Assembly: GCA_023255415.1 (NCBI GenBank)
Contig: JALRIN010000008.1
Location: forward strand, 1-64,000
Direction: 5' to 3'
Length of the DNA stretch: 64,000 nucleotides
From: Cypionkella sp.
GTDB lineage: Bacteria > Pseudomonadota > Alphaproteobacteria > Rhodobacterales > Rhodobacteraceae
The translations under genes were made by a program, and so were the position numbers. Below, piece by piece: positions 8,603 to 17,324 of this stretch. Under the pieces are notes generated by a model. That model was not told the origin of the DNA. It worked only from the letters and a program-made list of their open reading frames with translations, and did no database searches. Positions within the stretch are counted from its first letter, which is position 1; the number at the start of each line of letters is the position of its first letter.

Positions 8603-10147
8603 TCAGCAGATGACTTCGATGACATAGGGGCCCTTACGCGCCAGACCTGCGGCAAAGGCCGTGTTGAACTGATCGGTGTCGGTGACCCGCACCGCCTCGA
8701 CGCCATGACCTTTGGCAAGGGCGACCCAATCCAAACTGGGTTCGACCACGTCAAACATCCGCACCGCGTTGCGGCCTACATCGGTGACACCCACATTCGC
8801 CAATTCACCGCGCAAGATCTGATAACCACGGTTTGACAGCACCACGATCAGCACATCCAGCCCTTCGCGCGCCATGGTCCACAGCGATTGCAGCGTATAC
8901 ATGCCCGAACCGTCACCCTCCAGGCAAACCACCTTGCGGTCTGGGCAGGCCACCGCCGCCCCCACGGCGGCGGGCAAGCCATAGCCAATCGCACCGCCCG
9001 TGACGGCAAGCCAGTCATGGCCACGCGCAGCCGCACTGGCGGTAAAGAAATAGCGCGAAGATGAAATCGCCTCATCCACCACCACCGCGTCTTCGGGCAA
9101 CATCGCTGCAAAGGATTGACCGATTTTCGCAAGGCTCATGCTGCCCGTGGCGCATTCCGGCAGATCAAGCGCGATGCCTTCCACCGCCAGATCCTCGGCA
9201 ATGCCCAGTTCAGCGGCAAGCGCCTGCAAGCTCCAGCCATAATCGCCGCCAATATCGCCCAGATGCAGGATGCGGCATTCGGGCGGCGTTGGCAGGCTGG
9301 GTTTGTTGGGATAGGCGAAAAAGCTGGTCGGATCTTGCGTGCCACACAGCACAAGCGAGGTGATGCCCGCCAGCACCGCGACGTTTTCTTCCACCACATA
9401 AGCCAACCGTTCAAAGTCAACCGCCCCCGCCCCGCGCCGCACCCGGGCTGCAAGACAGGGCGCCAGCAATCGGCAGCCCGTCGCCTTGGCAATCCGCGCC
9501 GCAATCTGCCCAAGCGGGCCGTGCAGCGCCGTGCCATCAACCAAAAGCGCCGCACCTTTTGTGCGCAACGCCGCAGCCGCCGCCTGCACCTGCGCCAGAT
9601 TTGGCCGCGCAAGTGCCGCGGGGGCCTTGGCAACCTGCGGGCCATCGGCACTGTCCCAGGCCGTATCGGCAGGCAAGATCAGGGTGGCGATCTGTCCGTT
9701 TTTCGACCGTGCCGCGCGAATGGCATCGGCGCCATCGCGCGCAACCGAGCCTGCATCGCTGGCGGTGCGGGTCCAATGCGACACCGTGCGGCTGATGCCT
9801 TCGGTATCGCCCTTCAAGGGCGCTTCGTATTGCAAATGATAGCTGGCATGTTCGCCCATCACATTGACCACGCCCGACTGCGCCTTGCGGGCATTGTGCA
9901 GATTGGCAAAGGCATTGCCAAAACCGGGGGCCAAATGCAGCAGCGTGGCGGCCACCCGTCCCGACATGCGGTAATAGCCATCCGCCGCCCCCGTGGCCCC
10001 GCCTTCAAACAGACACAGGATGCAGCGCATCTCGGGGTGGCTATCAAGGGCTGCGACGAAATGCATCTCCGAGGTGCCCGGATTGGCAAAACACACCTCG
10101 ACACCCGAGGCCAACATGGTTTTCACCAAAGTCTCTGCACCATTCAT
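8603..10147 (-). CDS. Thiamine diphosphate-dependent enzyme, acetolactate synthase large-subunit-like
   Basis: A 514-residue three-domain ThDP enzyme. The N-terminal Pyr domain has the activating Glu in L-F-E-G-G-A-T (near residue 49) and the C-terminal PP domain has the ThDP motif starting G-D-G-S-G and ending N-R-G-Y. The overall pattern (N-P-G-T-S-E-M-H near the start) fits the ilvB-like/benzoylformate decarboxylase-like group rather than biosynthetic IlvB, which is longer and has a FAD region. No regulatory subunit gene (ilvH) is adjacent. It probably decarboxylates a 2-oxo acid; the substrate is unknown. Confidence 0.8.
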   Translation of the reverse strand: MNGAETLVKTMLASGVEVCFANPGTSEMHFVAALDSHPEMRCILCLFEGGATGAADGYYRMSGRVAATLLHLAPGFGNAFANLHNARKAQSGVVNVMGEHASYHLQYEAPLKGDTEGISRTVSHWTRTASDAGSVARDGADAIRAARSKNGQIATLILPADTAWDSADGPQVAKAPAALARPNLAQVQAAAAALRTKGAALLVDGTALHGPLGQIAARIAKATGCRLLAPCLAARVRRGAGAVDFERLAYVVEENVAVLAGITSLVLCGTQDPTSFFAYPNKPSLPTPPECRILHLGDIGGDYGWSLQALAAELGIAEDLAVEGIALDLPECATGSMSLAKIGQSFAAMLPEDAVVVDEAISSSRYFFTASAAARGHDWLAVTGGAIGYGLPAAVGAAVACPDRKVVCLEGDGSGMYTLQSLWTMAREGLDVLIVVLSNRGYQILRGELANVGVTDVGRNAVRMFDVVEPSLDWVALAKGHGVEAVRVTDTDQFNTAFAAGLARKGPYVIEVIC

Positions 10148-10173
10148 CGCCTTGCCCCTTCAATGACTTACCC

Positions 10174-10197
10174 CCAAGCTTGCCCCTCGAAGCTTGG
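10174..10197. terminator. Hairpin between small membrane protein gene and ThDP enzyme gene
   Basis: A perfect 8-bp stem, ccaagctt at 10174-10181 and aagcttgg at 10190-10197, with an 8-base loop. It lacks a U tract on either strand, so it may be an mRNA-stabilising or attenuating hairpin rather than an intrinsic terminator. Confidence 0.45.
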
Positions 10198-10210
10198 TAA
10201 GACAAGGGCG

Positions 10211-10561
10211 CTAAAGCATCATGCGCAGCACAAAGAACCCCGCCATCACCGCCAAAGCCGCCAAGGAAAAGCGATAGAGTGCCAGAAATCGGCCACTGAT
10301 CATCCGCAGCAAAATCGACACCATCGCCAGCGCAATCAAGCCCGACAGGCCAAGGCTGGAAACAAAGCCAAAAAACAGACCGATTCCGCTGTGTTCATCC
10401 AAAGCCGCCTCTGGCCCCACAGACAGCATCGACATCAGACCAAAGATTGCAGCAACCGCCGCACCGCCCATATAGGCAGGCAGATGCGCAAACGGATCAG
10501 ACCGCTTTTGACGCGCCCGCCGCCGCCCAATGCCAACCGGACTGTGATAAGACGCGGCCAT
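10211..10561 (-). CDS. Small membrane protein of unknown function
   Basis: A 116-residue protein with a basic, cytoplasmic N-terminus (R-R-R-A-R-Q-K-R) and three likely membrane helices at about residues 31-48, 62-84 and 93-115. I do not recognise a family. The ATG at 10561 has GGGGGAG immediately upstream. A full CtrA-type box (TTAA-N7-TTAA) lies 16 bases upstream of the start codon, suggesting cell-cycle control. Confidence 0.7.
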   Translation of the reverse strand: MAASYHSPVGIGRRRARQKRSDPFAHLPAYMGGAAVAAIFGLMSMLSVGPEAALDEHSGIGLFFGFVSSLGLSGLIALAMVSILLRMISGRFLALYRFSLAALAVMAGFFVLRMML

Positions 10562-10576
10562 GGTCTCCCCCTAAGC

Positions 10577-10591
10577 TTAACCAAAACTTAA
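10577..10591. promoter_or_regulatory. CtrA-type binding box
   Basis: TTAACCAAAACTTAA matches the full CtrA consensus TTAA-N7-TTAA exactly, in an AT-rich patch between the small membrane protein gene (minus, start at 10561) and the end of the NYN gene. CtrA boxes at this position relative to a promoter often repress or activate depending on the -35 overlap. The regulator gene itself is outside the window. Confidence 0.55.
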
Positions 10592-10687
10592 TAAGAGGAA
10601 GCCTGCAAATTACGTCATGAAAATGGCAGCTTTAGCACCATTTCCGCCCCAACTGCAGCGCAAGGGCCCGCTTTGGATCAAACGGGA

Positions 10688-11449
10688 TTAGTCCCTGCGG
10701 CGCACCTCAAGACTGTTGCCGCCGCCTTGGCGCAGCTCGAAGGCCTCTGACCGTTTCAGCATATCCGACAGCTTGGCGCTGCCATAGGTGCGCGGGTCAA
10801 AATCAGGGTTTTCGCGTTGGATGAACTGGCCCAAAGGCCCCAGCGAATACCACTCGCCATCCGGATCGATGGTGTTCATCGCCTTGCGCACCAGCGGCAT
10901 GACATTGGCCAAAGCCAGCCTTTCGCGGGCCGCCGCAGGCTTGGCCACGGGCTGGCCCTGCGGTTTGCTCGGAGCAGGCTTGCCAGTGGCCTCGGGCAGA
11001 TCGGTTTCGCGCAGGATGTTTTCGATAAACACAAAGCGATTGCAGACATTGCGCAGCGCCGGCGGGGTTTTTTCCTCGCCGATGCCGATCACCTCTAGCC
11101 CGTCTTCGCGGATCCGGCTGGCCAGACGGGTGAAATCACTGTCTGACGACACCAAGACAAAGCCGTCAAACTTGCCACCGTGCAAAATGTCCATCGCATC
11201 AATCACCAGACCAATATCCGAGGCATTCTTGCCCTTGGTATTGGCCGATTGCTGATGCATCACCAGACCCAGATCCAGCGCGACCTTTTTCCAGGCCGCA
11301 AGCGCTTGGCTGGACCAATCGCCATAAACCCGTCGCAGGCTTGGCTCGCCATAAGCGGTAATCTCGCGCAAAATCGCCTCGGCCGCATGGGCCGAGACGT
11401 TATCGGCATCAATCAAAACCGCCAAAAGTTTCGTGCCCTCGCGTGGCAT
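10688..11449 (-). CDS. NYN-domain protein with C-terminal OST-HTH/LOTUS domain
   Basis: A 253-residue protein. The N-terminal half is a NYN (PIN-like) nuclease domain: L-I-D-A-D-N near the start, the K-N-A-S-D-I-G-L-V-I-D-A strand and the S-S-D-S-D-F motif supply the acidic metal-binding residues. A Pro/Ala-rich linker leads to a C-terminal region ending in G-S-A-K-L-S-D-M-L-K that fits an OST-HTH/LOTUS RNA-binding domain. Likely an RNA-processing nuclease. The ATG at 11449 overlaps the TGA of the formaldehyde dehydrogenase gene (TGATG), implying translational coupling. Confidence 0.85.
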   Translation of the reverse strand: MPREGTKLLAVLIDADNVSAHAAEAILREITAYGEPSLRRVYGDWSSQALAAWKKVALDLGLVMHQQSANTKGKNASDIGLVIDAMDILHGGKFDGFVLVSSDSDFTRLASRIREDGLEVIGIGEEKTPPALRNVCNRFVFIENILRETDLPEATGKPAPSKPQGQPVAKPAAARERLALANVMPLVRKAMNTIDPDGEWYSLGPLGQFIQRENPDFDPRTYGSAKLSDMLKRSEAFELRQGGGNSLEVRRRD

Positions 11450-12579
11450 CAATACACCACAACGGCGCGGATGCTTTCGCCCGCATGCATCAGATCAAAG
11501 CCTTTGTTGATGTCTTCCAGCTTCAGCACATGGGTGATCATGCTGTCGATCTCGATCTTGCCGTCCATATACCAATCAACAATCGTCGGCACATCGGTGC
11601 GACCACGCGCGCCACCAAAGGCGGTGCCTTTCCAGATCCGGCCCGTGACCAGCTGAAAGGGGCGGGTTTCAATGACAGCGCCCGCGGGGGCAACACCGAT
11701 GATAATGGATTGGCCCCAGCCGCGGTGGGTGCATTCCAACGCATCCCGCATCACCTTGACGTTGCCAGTGCAATCAAAGGAATAATCCGCGCCGCCGATC
11801 TGATCAAAGGGCGTTTTGGTCAGATCGACAATCGCTTGCACCACCGAGACTTCGATTTCCGTCGGGTTGATAAAGTGGGTCATGCCGAATTTCTCGCCCC
11901 ACTCTTTCTTGCTGTTGTTCAGATCGACACCGATGATCATATCAGCGCCCGCCATCTTCAGGCCCTGAATAACGTTCAGCCCGATGCCCCCCAGACCAAA
12001 GACCACGGCCTTGGCACCAATCTCGACCTTTGCGGTGTTCAAAACCGCACCGATGCCGGTGGTGACCCCGCAGCCGATATAGCAAATCTTTTCAAACGGC
12101 GCGTCCTTGCGCACTTTGGCCAGCGCGATTTCGGGCACAACCGTGTGGTTGGCAAAGGTCGAACAGCCCATATAGTGATAGATCGGCGTGCCATCCAGCA
12201 TCGAAAACCGTGTGGTGCCATCGGGCAGCAGGCCCTGGCCTTGGGTGGCACGAATAGCGGTGCAAAGGTTGGTCTTGCGCGACAAGCACGACGGGCATTC
12301 ACGGCATTCGGGCGTGTAAAGTGGAATGACGTGATCGCCGACCTTCAGGCTTTTGACACCAGGGCCGACCGCAATCACCACGCCCGCGCCCTCATGCCCC
12401 AGGATAGCCGGGAACAGCCCCTCGGGATCCGCGCCTGAAAGGGTGAACTCATCCGTGTGACAAATGCCGGTGGCTTTGATTTCGACCAGAACCTCGCCTT
12501 CTTTGGGGTCAGCCAGATTGACCTCCATGATTTCAAGCGGTTTTCCGGGGGCAATGGCGACGGCGGCACGGGTGCGCAT
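11449..12579 (-). CDS. adhI: S-(hydroxymethyl)glutathione dehydrogenase (class III alcohol dehydrogenase)
   Basis: A 376-residue zinc-dependent dehydrogenase that oxidises S-hydroxymethylglutathione (from formaldehyde plus glutathione) with NAD. The catalytic-zinc Cys in G-I-C-H-T-D-E, the G-H-E-G-A-G motif, the four structural-zinc cysteines in C-R-E-C-P-S-C plus a later Cys, and the Rossmann G-L-G-G-I-G-L motif are all present. The class III hallmark C-H-T-D-E plus length (376) fits AdhI/FlhA-type enzymes. The ATG at 12579 has AAGGA upstream; the longer upstream frame is not part of the family. The NYN gene follows by stop-start overlap. Confidence 0.95.
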   Translation of the reverse strand: MRTRAAVAIAPGKPLEIMEVNLADPKEGEVLVEIKATGICHTDEFTLSGADPEGLFPAILGHEGAGVVIAVGPGVKSLKVGDHVIPLYTPECRECPSCLSRKTNLCTAIRATQGQGLLPDGTTRFSMLDGTPIYHYMGCSTFANHTVVPEIALAKVRKDAPFEKICYIGCGVTTGIGAVLNTAKVEIGAKAVVFGLGGIGLNVIQGLKMAGADMIIGVDLNNSKKEWGEKFGMTHFINPTEIEVSVVQAIVDLTKTPFDQIGGADYSFDCTGNVKVMRDALECTHRGWGQSIIIGVAPAGAVIETRPFQLVTGRIWKGTAFGGARGRTDVPTIVDWYMDGKIEIDSMITHVLKLEDINKGFDLMHAGESIRAVVVY

Positions 12580-12726
12580 ACGGTTTCCTTTCGAAGAAAT
12601 TTGTCCCGAACCTGCGACAGCCCTGCGTGGATTGCAACGCGGAAACTCGGAATGGTTCAGAATCAACACGTCAAAGCGGTTTAGCAATTGCCTCGCAACA
12701 AGCCTCGGGCCACACTCGCGTCAAAG

Positions 12727-13071
12727 ATGTTCAGAGTGAGTGTTAATCGCGTGAAAGTTAAGCCAGTGACGATTGCCGCCAAAGGATTTTCTTTGATCTG
12801 CCTGATGCTAAGCCTGATGGCCTGCGTGCCGCTGGGGCGCATACCAATGGGGCCTGTAAGCCGGATGATCCCACCCCAGCCAGATCATTGCAACGCGCAA
12901 GCTTTTGCGGGCCTGCAAGGCGAACATTTTGCTCGGTTGGCGGACAAAACACTTGCAGGTCCGTTGCGGGTGATCTGGCCGCAGCAACTTGTGACTGGCG
13001 AGATCGACACCACAAGGCTGAACGCGCAGGTCAGCGCCACGGGCCGTATCAATCGGCTGTTCTGCGGTTAG
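12727..13071 (+). CDS. Second small lipoprotein with I78-type inhibitor domain
   Basis: About 114 residues, with a signal peptide ending in L-S-L-M-A-C, a lipobox. The mature part again fits inhibitor I78: an early Cys in H-C-N-A-Q-A-F, L-Q-G-E, a T-T-R-L-N-A-Q-V strand and a terminal L-F-C-G. It lacks the R-x-Y-G-S-E-E-R loop seen in the copy at 5532 and has P-L-R-V-I-W-P instead. The start is uncertain: the ATG at 12727 has no clear ribosome-binding site, and in-frame GTG codons at 12736 and 12751 would keep the signal peptide. It is divergent from the formaldehyde dehydrogenase gene. Confidence 0.7.
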   Translation: MFRVSVNRVKVKPVTIAAKGFSLICLMLSLMACVPLGRIPMGPVSRMIPPQPDHCNAQAFAGLQGEHFARLADKTLAGPLRVIWPQQLVTGEIDTTRLNAQVSATGRINRLFCG

Positions 13072-13093
13072 GCCTTGGGCCCTCGCCGCTCTG

Positions 13094-13531
13094 CTACTTC
13101 ATCCGGTAAAGCGTATGACAGTCTTTGCAGGCCCCGCCAATTGCCCCCATCGCCGCGCCAATGCTTTCTGCCGAAGCCACATCAAGCGCTGCGGCAGCAT
13201 CACCAAGCGCCTTGCCCTTGGCAAGGAAATCATCCCAGTTTTTCCAGACATCCGGGCTGGTTTTATCGGCTGGATCCATGGTGGGGGCGGCAAAAGCGGC
13301 GGCGATTTCAGCAGCGCCAGTGGTCAGACTGGCCTTTGCCGCTGCGGCAGCCGTGGCGTCATAGGCCGCTTGGCCACCCGCCATTTGACCCAAGGTCTTG
13401 GCCGCCCCGCCAAAACTCTTCATCAGATTTTCGCGCGCAATCGCGGCGGGATCACTGGCTTCTGTCTCGGCAAAAGCGCTGCTGGCAAGCAGGATAAACA
13501 CAGAGGCAATGGCTTTGGTGGTCATCGACAT
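13094..13531 (-). CDS. Cytochrome c'-type protein
   Basis: A 145-residue periplasmic haem protein of the cytochrome c' (class II c) family: a Sec signal peptide ending S-A-F-A, a four-helix bundle and the haem site C-K-D-C-H close to the C-terminus, where class II cytochromes carry it. Members bind NO and CO and protect against nitrosative stress. The ATG at 13531 has AGGAG eight bases upstream. Convergent with the I78 lipoprotein gene, 22 bases apart. Confidence 0.88.
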   Translation of the reverse strand: MSMTTKAIASVFILLASSAFAETEASDPAAIARENLMKSFGGAAKTLGQMAGGQAAYDATAAAAAKASLTTGAAEIAAAFAAPTMDPADKTSPDVWKNWDDFLAKGKALGDAAAALDVASAESIGAAMGAIGGACKDCHTLYRMK

Positions 13532-13645
13532 CACAGATCTCCTAAGGGGATAAAATTCAACCATACCGCAAGCGCGGGTTCTGCATAGCCCGACACGCGC
13601 GGCTCACGCGATTGTCATCGCCCGCAGGCAAAGCGCCGCGGCAGC

Positions 13646-13680
13646 GCCGTTTTGGGGGGCTCGATGCCCCGCAAAACGGC
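13646..13680. terminator. Hairpin downstream of the lytic transglycosylase gene
   Basis: Arms gccgtttt (13646-13653) and aaaacggc (13673-13680) pair perfectly, and an inner GGGG/CCCC extends the stem. It sits 33 bases past the stop of the minus-strand transglycosylase gene. No U tract follows, so an intrinsic terminator is only a possibility. Confidence 0.45.
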
Positions 13681-13712
13681 CCCCGCCTTTGGCTTAGGCA
13701 CCCGCCTTCGGC

Positions 13713-14963
13713 TCACGGCTGACGCAAAGCCTGCAGCACCGGCAGGCAAGGATAGCCATCGACAAGATCACCGCTGCTGCGCTGAAACGCCTTGACCGCC
13801 GCCACTGTCAGCGGCCCGATCTTGCCATCCGCCGCCCCCGACAGCAGGCCGCGCACCAAAAGCCGCTGCTGCATCTCGATCTTCTCGGGCAGGGTCAGTG
13901 CGCGCAGATCGCGCGGCCAGGCCTGCACAAAGCCTGCGCCTCCGCGCAAGCGGTCCGACAGATGCCCCACCGCAATCACATAGGCATCGGCCTTGTTATA
14001 GCTCTCAATCGCTGCAAAATTGTCATAGACCATAAAGGCCGGCCCGCGCGCGCCAGCCGGCAAAATCACCGCGCCCCAATTGGCTTCGGGCAGGGCCGCA
14101 CCCTCTGCGGTCTCCACCCCCAGCCCCCGCCAAAACGCCATCGGCCTTTGGGTGCGGCTGCCCGCCAGATCATAGTCAAACCCCGCAGGCAAGCGCAGCT
14201 CTTGCCCCCAGGCCTGCCCCGGCGTCCAGCCCGCATCCGCCAGATAAGCGGCGGTCGAGGCCAATGCGTCTGTCGGGTCGTCATCCCAGATATTGCGGCT
14301 GCCATCACCGTTGAAATCCACCGCAAGCCGTTCATAAGAAGATGGCATAAACTGCGTATGCCCCATCGCCCCCGCCCAAGACCCGCGCAACTGCGCAGGC
14401 TTTGCCGCGCCGCGCTGCAGGATCTTCAGCAGTGTCAGCAGCTCGGCTTCAAAAAAAACAGCCCGCCGTCCCTCATAAGACAGCGTTGCAAGTGCTGAAA
14501 GCGTATCGATATCCCCGCGCACCGCGCCATAGGCACTCTCCAGGCCCCAGATCGCCAGAACGGTATATTTATCAACATGGTAGTGCGCCTCGATCTGGTC
14601 AAACAGCGCCGCGTTCTTGCGCAGCGCCCGCTGGCCTGCGGCAATGCGGTCCTCCGAGACAGCCTTGTCCAGATAGTCCCAGATCGTCTTGGAAAACTCA
14701 TTTTGCTTGCGGTCACGCGCGACCACCTCGGGCAGAAAGCGGGTCTGCGCCATCGCCTGATCAAACAGGCCAGCCGAGACGCCCTGCGCCAAGGCCCGCG
14801 GGCGAAAGCCTGTGCGCCACGCCTCAAAGCCCGCCACGCTGCCCAGATCGTCCATCATGCTTTGCCCTGCCTCTGCTTGCGGTTCCAGATCCTGCGCAAA
14901 CGTGCGGGGCGCGCAAAGCCCCGCCATCACCGCCACTGCACAGATCACCCAAAACCGCCGCAT
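13713..14963 (-). CDS. Lytic murein transglycosylase, MltB-like, with peptidoglycan-binding domain
   Basis: A 416-residue secreted enzyme that cleaves the glycan strands of peptidoglycan to 1,6-anhydro products. A signal peptide ends T-F-A-Q. The SLT/MltB fold follows, with the catalytic Glu in G-L-E-S-A-Y-G and the motif A-M-G-H-T-Q-F-M-P-S-S-Y, then D-F-N-G-D-G-S-R-N-I-W. The last 60 residues form a PG_binding_1 domain (G-K-I-G-P-L-T-V-A-A-V-K-A-F-Q). This arrangement matches the MltB family with C-terminal PG-binding domain common in alphaproteobacteria. Confidence 0.93.
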   Translation of the reverse strand: MRRFWVICAVAVMAGLCAPRTFAQDLEPQAEAGQSMMDDLGSVAGFEAWRTGFRPRALAQGVSAGLFDQAMAQTRFLPEVVARDRKQNEFSKTIWDYLDKAVSEDRIAAGQRALRKNAALFDQIEAHYHVDKYTVLAIWGLESAYGAVRGDIDTLSALATLSYEGRRAVFFEAELLTLLKILQRGAAKPAQLRGSWAGAMGHTQFMPSSYERLAVDFNGDGSRNIWDDDPTDALASTAAYLADAGWTPGQAWGQELRLPAGFDYDLAGSRTQRPMAFWRGLGVETAEGAALPEANWGAVILPAGARGPAFMVYDNFAAIESYNKADAYVIAVGHLSDRLRGGAGFVQAWPRDLRALTLPEKIEMQQRLLVRGLLSGAADGKIGPLTVAAVKAFQRSSGDLVDGYPCLPVLQALRQP

Positions 14964-15019
14964 GCCCTACCCTTTTGCCTGCCAAAGCAAGCCTAGCGGT
15001 CTGGCGCGATCCTGCCAAG

Positions 15020-17269
15020 TCAACGCCGGCTGCGATGCACCTTGCGCGCGGTTTTTGCGGCTTTCTCGGCTGATTTGCCGGGCTTGCGCGGCTGATACCG
15101 CCCGCCCCTGCGCCCACCTTGCGGCAGTGGCCCGTCTTCCAGACCGACCAGATCCAGCATCAGGCCCCCAGTCAGCGGGCTTGCCTCGGCCAGCCGCACC
15201 GTCACGCGCAGCCCGATGCCCAAAACCAAACCGCTGTCTGAACCCGTCAGCGTCTGCGCGTCTTGGTCGTAATGGAAAAACTCGCGCCCGATCGAGCGGA
15301 TCGGCACCAAGCCATCCGCGCCGGTTTCCTGCAACCGCACGAACAGACCAAAGCGCTGCACACCCGAAATCCGGCCCGCAAATTCATTGCCCACCCGTTC
15401 TGACAAGAACGCCGCCAGATAGCGGTCGGTGGTATCGCGTTCGGCGACCATGCTGCGCCGCTCGGTGTCGGAAACCTGCTTGGCGGTGTCGTCAAGATTT
15501 TCGATATCCCAAGCCGACAGCCCATCGTCGCCCCAGCCGTGGCCAGAAATCAAGGCTCGGTGCACGATCAGGTCGGAATAGCGCCGAATCGGCGAGGTAA
15601 AATGCGCATAGTTGCGCAGCGCCAAACCAAAGTGGCCAAAGTTTTCGGCGTTGTAATAGGCCTGCGTCATCGACCGCAGCGTCGAGATATTCATCAGCTC
15701 GTCAAATTCGGTGCCCGCCGCCTGCGAAAGCAAACGGTTCAGGTGCATGGTCTTCAGCACCTGCCCCTTGGCCAGCGTAAAGCCCGAAGCCTCGGCCACT
15801 TCGCGCAGGCTTTCCAGCTTGTCTTGCGAAGGTTCCTCATGCACGCGAAACAGCAAGGGCCGCTTCAGTCCAACCAGCTCTTCTGCCGCCGCCACATTGG
15901 CAAGGATCATACATTCTTCAATCAACTTATGCGCGTCAAAGCGTTCATAAAACGACACCGAGGTGACCTTGCCGTCGTCGTCCAGAATGATCTTGCGCTC
16001 GGGCAGTTCCAGATCCAGCGGCTGGCGCAGGGCGCGCGCCTGTTTCAAGGCAGCATAGGCCGCATACAAAGGCCGCAGCACCTCGTCCAGCAAAGGCGCG
16101 GTTTTGGCATCGCTGCGCCCGTCAATCGCGTCTTGCACCTGGGCATAATTCAGGCTCGCCTGTGACCGCATCAGGCCGCGGGTAAAGCGGTGGCCCAGCT
16201 TTTGGCCCTGCGCGTCGATGCGCATTTCAACCGCCATACAGGCCCGGTCCACATGTTCATGCAAACTGCACAGATCGCCCGACAACACATCGGGCAGCAT
16301 CGGCACCACGCGGTCAGGGAAATAGCTGGAGTTGCCACGCTTGCGGGCCTCGCGGTCCAGCGCAGAGTTGGGGCGGACGTAATGCGCCACATCGGCAATC
16401 GCCACCCAGATCACAAAGCCACCAGGATTTTTCGGGTTCGGGTCTGCCATGGCATAGACCGCATCATCGCGGTCGCGGGCATCAACCGGGTCGATTGTCA
16501 CCAAGGGCAGGCCGCGCAGGTCTTCGCGTTTGCCCAAGGCCACAGGCTTGGCGGCCTCGGCTTCGGCAATCACCGCGTCAGGGAAATGGTAGGGAATGCC
16601 GTGCTGATGGATCGCGATCAGGCTGACGGCGCGCGCACCCGAAGGGTCGCCCAGCCGCGCGATGATCTTGGCTTGCGGCAGGCCAAAGCGTTTGGGGCCG
16701 ATCTGCTCGGCCTCGACCAACTCGCCGTCCTTGGCGCCGCCATCATGGTCGCGCGCCACACGCCATTCTTTGTCCGAGCCTTTGTCGACCGGCAAAATCC
16801 GCCCACCCTCGGAAGCGGCGCGGTAAACCCCGATCACCTTCAGCGGGTTCGAGCCCAGCGCCCGGATCAACCGCGCCTCATAACCATAGTCCTGCCCGCC
16901 AACCGGCGTCAGCCGTGCAAGGATCTTCATCCCCCCTGCCAAAGCGGTGTCGCCCTTTTGTGGCATGATCAAAATGCGCGGCGGGGTGTCGCTAGCCCCT
17001 GCCTCCAGCGGCTGGGCAAAAAGATCGCCATTGCTGTCAGGCGGCAAAACTAGCAGCACCGAGACCGGTGGCAGTGCGCCCTCTTCGCGATAGCGGCGCG
17101 ATTTCTTTTCAACCGCACCCTCGGCCTCCAGCTCGCGCAGCATCCGTTTCAGGTCGATACGACCATCCCCGGTAATGCCAAAAGCCTTGGCGATATCGCG
17201 CTTGCCCGTCAGGGTCGGGTTGTCGAGGATCCACTGACGGATCTGATCTTTTGTGGGAAGCATTTTCAT
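15020..17269 (-). CDS. rnr: Ribonuclease R
   Basis: A 749-residue processive 3'-5' exoribonuclease of the RNB family that degrades structured RNA, including rRNA and mRNA. Order: an N-terminal winged-helix-like segment, two cold-shock domains, the RNB catalytic core with D-P-V-D-A-R-D-R-D-D-A (four metal-binding aspartates) and Y-F-P-D-R-V-V-P-M, an S1 domain near residue 640, and a basic tail rich in R, G and K. Length matches RNase R rather than RNase II. Confidence 0.95.
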   Translation of the reverse strand: MKMLPTKDQIRQWILDNPTLTGKRDIAKAFGITGDGRIDLKRMLRELEAEGAVEKKSRRYREEGALPPVSVLLVLPPDSNGDLFAQPLEAGASDTPPRILIMPQKGDTALAGGMKILARLTPVGGQDYGYEARLIRALGSNPLKVIGVYRAASEGGRILPVDKGSDKEWRVARDHDGGAKDGELVEAEQIGPKRFGLPQAKIIARLGDPSGARAVSLIAIHQHGIPYHFPDAVIAEAEAAKPVALGKREDLRGLPLVTIDPVDARDRDDAVYAMADPNPKNPGGFVIWVAIADVAHYVRPNSALDREARKRGNSSYFPDRVVPMLPDVLSGDLCSLHEHVDRACMAVEMRIDAQGQKLGHRFTRGLMRSQASLNYAQVQDAIDGRSDAKTAPLLDEVLRPLYAAYAALKQARALRQPLDLELPERKIILDDDGKVTSVSFYERFDAHKLIEECMILANVAAAEELVGLKRPLLFRVHEEPSQDKLESLREVAEASGFTLAKGQVLKTMHLNRLLSQAAGTEFDELMNISTLRSMTQAYYNAENFGHFGLALRNYAHFTSPIRRYSDLIVHRALISGHGWGDDGLSAWDIENLDDTAKQVSDTERRSMVAERDTTDRYLAAFLSERVGNEFAGRISGVQRFGLFVRLQETGADGLVPIRSIGREFFHYDQDAQTLTGSDSGLVLGIGLRVTVRLAEASPLTGGLMLDLVGLEDGPLPQGGRRGGRYQPRKPGKSAEKAAKTARKVHRSRR

Positions 17270-17324
17270 CCCCTGCCCCTAGCACGGAGTGGGGCGGGCG
17301 GGAAGGGCACGCATGCAGGCCGCG

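Noticed and set aside
9116..10591. Long plus-strand open frame opposite the ThDP enzyme and small membrane protein genes.
   Set aside because: Arg/Gln/His-rich composition typical of antisense translation, no recognisable domain, and clear genes lie on the other strand.
12751..12774. Second CtrA-like box upstream of the I78 lipoprotein (TTAA ... TTAA).
   Set aside because: The spacing between TTAA words is 11 bases rather than 7, so it does not match the consensus.
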